Program-made: the position numbers and the translations under genes
Origin: a bacterium
GTDB lineage: Bacteria; Planctomycetota; Planctomycetia; Planctomycetales; Planctomycetaceae
Length of the DNA stretch: 37,193 bases
Assembly (NCBI GenBank): GCA_016124895.1
Contig: WGMU01000178.1
Location: forward strand, 1 to 37,193
Direction: 5' to 3'
Shown: piece by piece, positions 32,456 through 37,193 of the stretch
Layout: every line of letters begins with the position of its first letter
Numbering within the stretch: the stretch's first letter is position 1
Notes under the pieces: model-generated
The model's input: the letters and a program-made list of their open reading frames with translations, nothing else
The model's database searches: none
Told to the model about the DNA's origin: nothing

Positions 32456-33655
32456 CTACTTCTTGGCTTCTTTCTTCTTCGCCGCTTCGTCCAGATAGTC
32501 CGCCCACCACTGCATCATTTCGCGGCGTTCGGGCAGGTACTGGGCATGGTTGTACGCGGCACGCACTTTGTTCCGTTCACCATGTGCAAGCTGCCGCTCA
32601 ATGACATCCGGTCGAAATCCGTGTTCATTTAGGATCGTGCTGGCTGTACTCCGAAAGCCATGTCCCGTGGCCTTGTGACGGTAGCCCATGCGATACAGAG
32701 CGTAAAGCATCGTGTTCTCGCTCATGAACGTTGCCGGGTTGGTCTCGCTCGGAAAGATGAATTGCCGGGTACCGGAATGCTGCTGCAACTCGTGCAACAC
32801 CGCAATCGCTTGTTTGGACAGGGGAACGATATGCTCTTCCCTCATCTTCATGCGTTCGGCCGGAATTCGCCATTCGGCCTTTTCCCAGAGGATTTCCTCC
32901 CATCGTGCGGCTCGCAGTTCAGTTGTGCGGACAAAGGTGAGGAGCAGAAACTGTAAGGCCAGCTTGGTCAGTGGTGTCCCCACATAGGCAGCCAGGCGTT
33001 CCAGGTACTCCGGCAGTTCCGACTCCCTCAGATACGCACGATGTGTGACGACCGGTGTCTTCAAGGCCCCTCGAAGATCGTTGACTGGGTTCCGTTCAGC
33101 TCGCCCTGTGGCGATGGCGTAACTAAAGACCTGAGAAATGATATGAGACACGCGTCGGGTCATCTCCAAAGCACCTGAAGCTTCCACAACCCGGAGTACC
33201 GCGAGAACCCCCGGTGCATTGATTTCAGCAATCGGTTGGTGCCCCAACCTTGGCTGTATGTGCCGTTCCAGGCGATCCAGCACCATTCCGGCCGTTTTCG
33301 GAGACCACTCGTGTTTTCGCTGCTCGTACCACTCTTGAGCGATGGCTTCAAAAGTGTTGGCGGCATTGAGGACCGCCGTTTGTTTGGCCTGCTTCTTGGC
33401 ATCACCGGGGTCGTTTCCGGCTGCAAGCACCTTTTTCGCCTGCGCCCGACGGTCGCGAGCATCCGCGAGAGTCACATCCGGATAGACTCCCAATGCCAGC
33501 AGCTTTTCCTTGCCGAAGAAGAAGTATCTTAATCGCCAATACTTACTGCCGTTTGGCATGACCACGAGGAATAGCCCCTCGCCATCACTTATCTTGTAGG
33601 GCTTGGTTTTGGACTTCGCATTCCGAACTGCTGCATCTGACAGAGACTTGGGCAT
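32456..33655 (-). CDS. P4-type tyrosine integrase
   Basis: The ATG at 33655 gives 399 residues starting MPKSLSDAAVRNAKSKTKPYK. The N-terminal arm-binding domain (KISDGEGLFLVVMPNGSKYWRLRY, then LGVYPDVTLADARDRR) is the DUF4102 type of P4 integrases. The core-binding domain spans about 95-195. The catalytic domain contains an arginine in FVRTTELRAARW at about 240, HGFRSTAST at about 330 (the H-x-x-R motif), and LAHGERNKVRAAYNHAQY with the nucleophile tyrosine near 368. All catalytic positions are present, so it should be active. Such enzymes normally integrate at tRNA 3' ends next to their own gene, but no tRNA is adjacent, suggesting a merged or displaced element. No strong ribosome binding site precedes the start. 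Confidence 0.92.
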   Translation of the reverse strand: MPKSLSDAAVRNAKSKTKPYKISDGEGLFLVVMPNGSKYWRLRYFFFGKEKLLALGVYPDVTLADARDRRAQAKKVLAAGNDPGDAKKQAKQTAVLNAANTFEAIAQEWYEQRKHEWSPKTAGMVLDRLERHIQPRLGHQPIAEINAPGVLAVLRVVEASGALEMTRRVSHIISQVFSYAIATGRAERNPVNDLRGALKTPVVTHRAYLRESELPEYLERLAAYVGTPLTKLALQFLLLTFVRTTELRAARWEEILWEKAEWRIPAERMKMREEHIVPLSKQAIAVLHELQQHSGTRQFIFPSETNPATFMSENTMLYALYRMGYRHKATGHGFRSTASTILNEHGFRPDVIERQLAHGERNKVRAAYNHAQYLPERREMMQWWADYLDEAAKKKEAKK

Positions 33656-33676
33656 GAAGAGCAAGAGACGCTAACT

Positions 33677-33918
33677 GGGGTATATGTCCTGATATATACC
33701 CCTAAAATACCCCGGATGTCAACGAATTCATGCGGACAACCAGTCGCCACGTTTCTGCCGGTGATCGGCTCTGACTCTCAGTTACATGGCCTTTAACGGA
33801 TATGGCCGGATTGGAGGTTGGCTCCGCGACCTGGATTCATTTGTTGGAACCAACCATTTGATAAATAATTCGTTTTCAGTAGTAGCGGTGGGTAATATAC
33901 CCCGGTTTTATACCCCTA
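33677..33918. repeat. ATACCCC repeat clusters upstream of the tyrosine integrase
   Basis: Cluster 1 has ATACCCCTA at 33696-33704 and ATACCCCGG at 33707-33715. Cluster 2 has ATACCCCGG at 33897-33905 and ATACCCCTA at 33910-33918: the same two nonamers in swapped order. An inverted copy, GGGGTATAT at 33677-33685, pairs with ATATACCCC at 33694-33702. Both clusters lie between int and alpA, so integrase arm sites or operators are likely. Confidence 0.6.
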
Positions 33919-33929
33919 CTCCTGTCACG

Positions 33930-34154
33930 TCAGTGATCATCACGAGTGTTAACTTCTGAAGGTACCGATTCTGACAGAGCTTTGATCAGTTCGTGGATGT
34001 CCTCCGCGCGCCATGCTGTGCAGCGAGCAGACAGTTTGACCGGCTTCGGGAAGCGTCCCGATTTCACTCCCTCCCACCAGCAGGTCTTCTTTACGGGGAT
34101 TATGTTCAATACCTGTGGAAGGCGCAAGAACCCCGTTTCTGGAATCTCAAACAT
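33930..34154 (-). CDS. AlpA-family excisionase/regulator
   Basis: The 74-residue protein has the compact AlpA winged-HTH signature: FLRLPQVLNIIPVKK (helix plus turn), CWWEGVKSGRFPKPVKL (recognition helix with the Trp and the R-F-P-x-P wing) and TAWRAEDIHELIKAL (last helix). AlpA proteins activate the neighbouring P4-type integrase gene or act as excision factors, and this one sits upstream of such an integrase on the same strand with only the ATACCCC repeats between. Length and motif order are normal. The family call is secure; the direction of its effect is inferred. Confidence 0.88.
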   Translation of the reverse strand: MFEIPETGFLRLPQVLNIIPVKKTCWWEGVKSGRFPKPVKLSARCTAWRAEDIHELIKALSESVPSEVNTRDDH

Positions 34155-34711
34155 ATCGACATCCTTTTCGAGTCATCGGCTCCGGCGGTGGTAGAAGCAC
34201 ATCCTTGATGAGCCAGATCATTCATACTGCGACACTTCATTAACATTAGCACGACTCCCGCCATTTTGTCTCGGAGATTCGCACTGACAGCCAGTTTGCC
34301 AGCAATTCCGTCTCATGACGAGATTCGACGGTGCAGCGTCCCAAAGTGAAACGGCCCAGAAACGCTATCCATCCCGGCGGCTACTGAGCCAGCCGAGCAT
34401 CTTCGGTTGTGAAGTCGATGCCCGGAACTGAGTTGCGATTTGTACCTGGAGTATCGGCTTCTCATTTGCCTCGCTGCTGAGACAGTGTGGCCTCCCCTCT
34501 TTCCTGGCCCGTTCATCCGCGAACACGGCCTTCTTCTGAGCACCGGTAAAGCCGCCGCCGGGCCGCTCAAGCTGCCAAGGCCGCTTTCCAAGGGAAGCCT
34601 TCGGCCTTTCGCTTGCCCGGTGCGCCAGTGCCCCGGACTGGGGCGGCTTTGTGGGGTGCCATAAGGCCGCGACGGTCGCGGCTTCAAACTCAAAGAGAAG
34701 GAGACCAACTC
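34155..34711. other. GC-rich structured leader before the plus-strand cassette
   Basis: No gene is supported. Near the right end GCCCC/GGGGC form a hairpin at 34630-34644, and GCCGCGAC/GTCGCGGC form a perfect 8-1-8 palindrome at 34666-34682, ending just before the AAGGAG that serves the first cassette gene. The left part (34155-34440) should contain the alpA promoter, but no clear boxes were found. Confidence 0.5.
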
Positions 34712-34921
34712 ATGTCCAACAGCAAGAAAGGCGATTCCGCGTCTAAGGCACCCAGCCACATCGCCTACCAGGTTCGTGACCGCGACGGCCAAAAGGGATT
34801 CTGGACCCGCATCGGCAGCGTATGGCCGCACGCGGACGGCAAGGGCTTCAACATCCAGCTTGAAGTCGTTCCCCTCGACGGACGAATCACCATCCGCGTC
34901 GCTTCCGAGAAGAAAGACTGA
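34712..34921 (+). CDS. Small mobile-element protein, 69 aa
   Basis: AAGGAG is well spaced before the ATG. The sequence (SHIAYQVRDRDGQKGFWTRI, then HADGKGFNIQLEVVPLDGRIT) is a compact all-beta protein of a type carried by many proteobacterial integrative elements, where its role is not known. The fold pattern (beta-strands with G-F-W and D-G-R-I-T turns) and positive N-terminus (MSNSKKGDSASK) might suit an OB-like nucleic-acid-binding fold, but that is speculative. It leads the plus-strand cassette of six tightly packed genes. Confidence 0.75.
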   Translation: MSNSKKGDSASKAPSHIAYQVRDRDGQKGFWTRIGSVWPHADGKGFNIQLEVVPLDGRITIRVASEKKD

Positions 34922-34973
34922 TTAACCCAGGGCGGACCGCAGTGTCCGCCCATCACCTGAAAGGATTTCGATC

Positions 34974-35126
34974 ATGCAACAGCACAATTCATTCGCAACC
35001 ACTTCAGATTTCATCCGGCACCTTGATGACCTCTCCGCCGGGTGCGACACCGACTTCGACACGGCTTACGACGACCTCGACCGCGAGTTCGCCGAACTAC
35101 GCCTCTCATTCCGCAACGGTGAATAG
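34974..35126 (+). CDS. Small acidic protein, 50 aa
   Basis: CTGAAAGGATTTC precedes the ATG, the same leader pattern as two other cassette genes. The acidic product contains FATTSDFIRHLDDLSAGCD and DTAYDDLDREFAELRLSF, i.e. two predicted helices rich in Asp and Glu. An acidic character this strong would suit a DNA-mimic or antirestriction-like role, but nothing more can be claimed. The stop is followed eleven bases later by the methylase ATG. Confidence 0.6.
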   Translation: MQQHNSFATTSDFIRHLDDLSAGCDTDFDTAYDDLDREFAELRLSFRNGE

Positions 35127-35136
35127 GGAGGCGATG

Positions 35137-35889
35137 ATGAACTACTTATTCTCCACCGTGAATCCTTTCTACGCCCGGCGTATCAATCGGGACGCAACGA
35201 GGAACGAGGCGTGTGACCGGCCCGTCTACGCCAGGCTCCCTTTAGCCCCGCGTAATGCCTCCCCCGTACCGCACCTGACGAGCCTTTACCATTTCCACCG
35301 CGCCGGTGAGTATGGTGACCGCAAATGGCCCGGCAATTGTGGCGGCAACCTCATCAAGGATTTACTGGCCTACTTCCAACCGGATGGCTTGGTCTTCGAC
35401 CCCATGTCCGGCTCCGGAACGTGCGCCGACGTGTGTAAGGAACTGGCAATCCCCTGCATTTCGTGGGACATCCACCAGGGATTCGATGCGTGCGACCCGC
35501 AGCAATTCCCAGAACCCGAATCGCTCGGTTTCATCTGGGCACATCCGGCCTATTGGCGTCAGAAGCTCTATTCGAAAGACCCGCGTGACCTGTCACGGTC
35601 GCCAACCCTGGATCACTTCCTACGGCGATACGGCCAGTTCATTCGCAACTGTGCCAACGCCCTCAAGCCCGGCGGAAAACTCGTCATCCTGATGGGTGAC
35701 TACCGCGACCGGGAGGCCGGTTACGTCCCCCTCACTTTCCACACGAAACGGCTTGCCTTCGACGCCGGACTCCAGCAGTGCTGCACTGACATCATCCGGT
35801 TCAGCCACGGGGCCAGTAGCAGCAAGAAAGTGTATCGCAGCAGTTTCATACCCGGCCTGCACGACACCTGCATGGTCTTCACAAAGTAA
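35137..35889 (+). CDS. DNA methylase-like protein (N4/N6 type)
   Basis: Two ATGs stand in tandem at 35134 and 35137. The second is at a better distance from GGGAGG, giving 250 residues. Motif I, the AdoMet-binding DPMSGSGT, is at 88-95. The catalytic motif IV position reads HPAYW at 136-140 instead of the usual (D/N/S)PPY/W. The rest (CANALKPGGKLVILMGDYRDREAG and PGLHDTCMVF) matches the N4-cytosine/N6-adenine methyltransferase fold. The altered motif leaves catalysis uncertain. There is no restriction endonuclease gene nearby, so it is an orphan methylase, plausibly protecting incoming element DNA. It sits within the compact cassette. Confidence 0.75.
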   Translation: MNYLFSTVNPFYARRINRDATRNEACDRPVYARLPLAPRNASPVPHLTSLYHFHRAGEYGDRKWPGNCGGNLIKDLLAYFQPDGLVFDPMSGSGTCADVCKELAIPCISWDIHQGFDACDPQQFPEPESLGFIWAHPAYWRQKLYSKDPRDLSRSPTLDHFLRRYGQFIRNCANALKPGGKLVILMGDYRDREAGYVPLTFHTKRLAFDAGLQQCCTDIIRFSHGASSSKKVYRSSFIPGLHDTCMVFTK

Positions 35890-35917
35890 TCCGAAACAAC
35901 AACTGAAAGGCGAATTT

Positions 35918-36178
35918 ATGGCCATACGCAAACAGCTAACCAGTACGGCGATGTTCTACACACCGGGATTGTTCCGAGCCTTGCAGAACGATTACCGCAT
36001 CAAAGGCAAGGCGCGTCGACTCGCCGTCCAAATACTCAGCGACGGCTACGGGTTGCCTGTGGTAGAGGCCCGTGGCTTACTGAGCGGCTCCATTTCGGTG
36101 GAAGTCGACGAAGACACCGGCACTGTCACCTACGAAGTGCCTGACTCCATTCCGAGCATGTCCAAGCCTCAATCCTGA
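35918..36178 (+). CDS. Small hypothetical protein, 86 aa
   Basis: CTGAAAGG precedes the ATG. The product, MAIRKQLTSTAMFYTPGLFRA and following, has a basic first half (NDYRIKGKARRLAVQILSDG, helical). An acidic second half contains the short beta-strand pair ISVEVDEDTGTVTYEVPDS. It probably folds as a small alpha/beta domain. No named family is recognised, and it is known to me only as the type of hypothetical protein that travels in these cassettes. Confidence 0.65.
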   Translation: MAIRKQLTSTAMFYTPGLFRALQNDYRIKGKARRLAVQILSDGYGLPVVEARGLLSGSISVEVDEDTGTVTYEVPDSIPSMSKPQS

Positions 36179-36190
36179 AAGGATTCCAGC

Positions 36191-36520
36191 ATGACAGAGA
36201 CCTTTATCGAACTTACCGAAGATGAATTCGACGACCAATTTCCACTGGTCCCAAACCACATCAATCCGTCCGCCGGATGGGCCGTCGGCGATTCCGGCGG
36301 TTGCCTGTTCGAGACTTTCGGCGAGGAGTTCGCCTTTGTCCGTCGCCACGATCCCCGGAAAGTCTGGACGCTGGTTGATGGCGACGACGGTGACATGTAC
36401 GTCATCAGCGGCTGCCACTTCGTCAACCGTATCGGCTACCTGATTAGCCGCGATTCCGTCCCGGATAACGCCACGATCCAGGTCCATCTTCCCATGCAGA
36501 CCGACGAGGACGAGCAATGA
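36191..36520 (+). CDS. Small mobile-element protein, 109 aa
   Basis: CTGAAAGGATTCC precedes the ATG, the same leader as the 50-aa gene. The product reads FIELTEDEFDDQFPLVPNHI, GGCLFETFGEEFAFVRRHDP, KVWTLVDGDDGDMYVISG and FVNRIGYLIS. It is an acidic alpha/beta protein whose strands end in conserved-looking Gly/Asp turns. Similar proteins occur in proteobacterial integrative elements. Function is unknown. Its stop overlaps the next start by four bases (ATGA), indicating coupling. Confidence 0.7.
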   Translation: MTETFIELTEDEFDDQFPLVPNHINPSAGWAVGDSGGCLFETFGEEFAFVRRHDPRKVWTLVDGDDGDMYVISGCHFVNRIGYLISRDSVPDNATIQVHLPMQTDEDEQ

Positions 36521-36693
36521 CCGGCAGTGACGATACCCTCGACACCATCCTTGATGACCTGTTCCACGGCTGCGCTGTTGCAGCCTTTGTCGAACTGGCA
36601 AACAAGCGTGGCGTGTTCCCCGACCAGGAAGCGACCAGGCAGCTTGCCTACCGGTTCTACGAGGACGCGCTGAAGACGAAAGGCAGGGGGTGA
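36517..36693 (+). CDS. Small hypothetical protein, 58 aa
   Basis: The ATG overlaps the stop of the 109-aa gene. MTGSDDTLDTILDDLFHGCA and VAAFVELANKRGVFPDQEAT are two predicted helices with an acidic surface, and a short basic tail ends the chain. It is the last gene of the cassette. Its stop codon lies in the centre of a GGGGG/CCCCC inverted repeat (36686-36700), a possible weak transcription barrier without a T-run. No family is recognised. Confidence 0.6.
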   Translation: MTGSDDTLDTILDDLFHGCAVAAFVELANKRGVFPDQEATRQLAYRFYEDALKTKGRG

Positions 36694-37193
36694 ATCCCCC
36701 ACGGCGTCAAGGATGCCCTTCGGCGTCCGGCGCGGCCCCTCCCTAGCTTCCGCGCTCCCAAAACCTCGCTTGTGCAGCCAGGGAGACCCTCCACACCTAC
36801 CGTCCTTGACTCCGCTCCCCCCTTGCATCTTTTGGGCTTCGCCCCCCTTCCGCCGAAAAACGCTTTGGCGTTTCGCGTAAGGGGACATCATTCATCAGAC
36901 ATGCAACTTGTCCCAGGCTGGGACGCAGTATTCCATTGCCAAACGTCGCACGCTGTGCGACCGTCAACACACCCGTGCTGATACCTCCTCCAGCACGTTC
37001 GTTTGCCTCTGGTTCCCCCTCGCATTCCCTCTTGGAAGCAGAGCAAAGTTTGCGATCATTCCAAACACATTGAGTGACAGGCGTCTTCCCTATGCACTGC
37101 ATAGGCTGGATTTCCCGGGGAAATCCGGCCGAAAGCGCGGGAATCCGCCTGCTGCGTCGTCACTCGTTACCATCGAGCCGGTATCATCGCTTC
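36694..37193. other. Gene-free, hairpin-rich region at the right edge
   Basis: I see no gene here; short frames on either strand lack coherent protein character. The left part has small hairpins such as GGGC-TTC-GCCC at 36834-36844 and AAACGC/GCGTTT at 36858-36873. The right part holds the cluster of perfect palindromes listed separately. It may contain an origin, an attachment site or the leader of a gene beyond the window. Confidence 0.5.
36910..37126. repeat. Cluster of five perfect inverted repeats
   Basis: The repeats are: GTCCCAG-G-CTGGGAC at 36910-36924; GTCGCAC-GCT-GTGCGAC at 36945-36961; CGTGCTG/CAGCACG with a 10-base loop at 36974-36997; CCTATGCA-C-TGCATAGG at 37089-37105; and GGATTTCCC-G-GGGAAATCC at 37108-37126. 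The arms are 7-9 bp and the sequences differ from one another. The last two are only two bases apart. Confidence 0.7.

Larger units (their letters stand above)
17730..37193. mobile_element. Mobilizable genomic island at tRNA-Ser (right end not in view)
   Basis: Everything from the tRNA-Ser 3' half onward is accessory: serine recombinase, coupling protein, MobF relaxase, tyrosine integrase, AlpA-like protein, ParB and small mobile-element genes. The left edge lies within or just after the tRNA, judged by where the recombinase gene stops. No second copy of the tRNA 3' end was found by eye, so the right junction is probably beyond the window. No VirB4-, VirB6- or VirB10-like gene is present, so the visible part is a mobilizable element and not a complete conjugative one. 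Confidence 0.75.

Noticed and set aside
33677-33918. CRISPR array
   Set aside because: The nonamers are too short, irregularly spaced and partly inverted. No cas gene is in the window.
33656-34711. tRNA attachment site for the tyrosine integrase
   Set aside because: No tRNA-like T-arm or acceptor pattern was found by eye in the sequence upstream of the integrase.
34313-34831. 172-codon minus-strand frame upstream of and overlapping the cassette
   Set aside because: It overlaps the 69-aa gene, which has a strong ribosome binding site and a recognisable product. The antisense sequence is Arg/Ser-rich, like other shadow frames.
36436-37102. Minus-strand frames of 151 and 101 codons at the right edge
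   Set aside because: One covers the small cassette genes and the other covers the palindrome cluster. Neither has a coherent protein pattern.
17764-37193. Direct repeat of the tRNA-Ser 3' end as a right attachment site
   Set aside because: I searched by eye for the T-arm and acceptor bases (such as GAGGGTTCGAATCCC) on both strands and found no second copy in the window.

Overview
The window (about 60% G+C by eye) reads as a planctomycete chromosome into which a mobilizable genomic island has inserted. The planctomycete assignment is an inference from the left half: an isochorismatase/SMP-30 fusion protein, an MMPL-type RND exporter followed by a multi-EF-hand protein, a lone STAS protein and long stand-alone GTPases. 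No rRNA or other definitive marker gene is present.

Positions 1-17763 are core chromosome. In order they hold the 5' part of rdgB (minus strand), a secreted three-domain hydrolase/beta-propeller fusion, two tandem P-loop GTPases resembling dynamin-like proteins, an SBF-family transporter, a convergent STAS protein with a shared terminator, a GT39-like glycosyltransferase, an MMPL/RND exporter translationally coupled to a secreted EF-hand protein, a short-chain dehydrogenase, a class V aminotransferase, exodeoxyribonuclease III and tRNA-Ser(GCU). The exporter gene carries a perfect 23-bp inverted repeat in frame and looks like a protein-coding gene invaded by a small palindromic element.

From the tRNA-Ser gene to the window end the content is accessory. 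A large serine recombinase abuts the tRNA, and its reading frame ends inside the tRNA on the opposite strand. Upstream of it on the same strand is a run of genes reading toward the tRNA: parB, a two-helix membrane protein, a VirD4/TraG-type coupling protein, two very small proteins, a pentapeptide-repeat protein, a small HTH protein and an 82-aa protein. A divergent 475-aa protein with several HTH-like segments faces this operon. Next comes a more A+T-rich cargo block of two tandem arylsulfotransferase-like membrane-anchored proteins and a small membrane protein, then a MobF relaxase-helicase coupled to a small downstream gene. Next are a P4-type tyrosine integrase with repeated ATACCCC motifs upstream and an AlpA-like regulator. 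Last is a plus-strand cassette of six compact genes, including a DNA-methylase-like protein, of the kind carried by proteobacterial integrative elements.

The island has a relaxase and a coupling protein but no mating-pair-formation genes within the window, so on this evidence it is mobilizable rather than self-transmissible. It carries two unrelated integrases and may be composite. The right boundary was not found. The last 290 bases contain five perfect inverted repeats in a gene-free stretch, which is the most striking unexplained DNA structure here.
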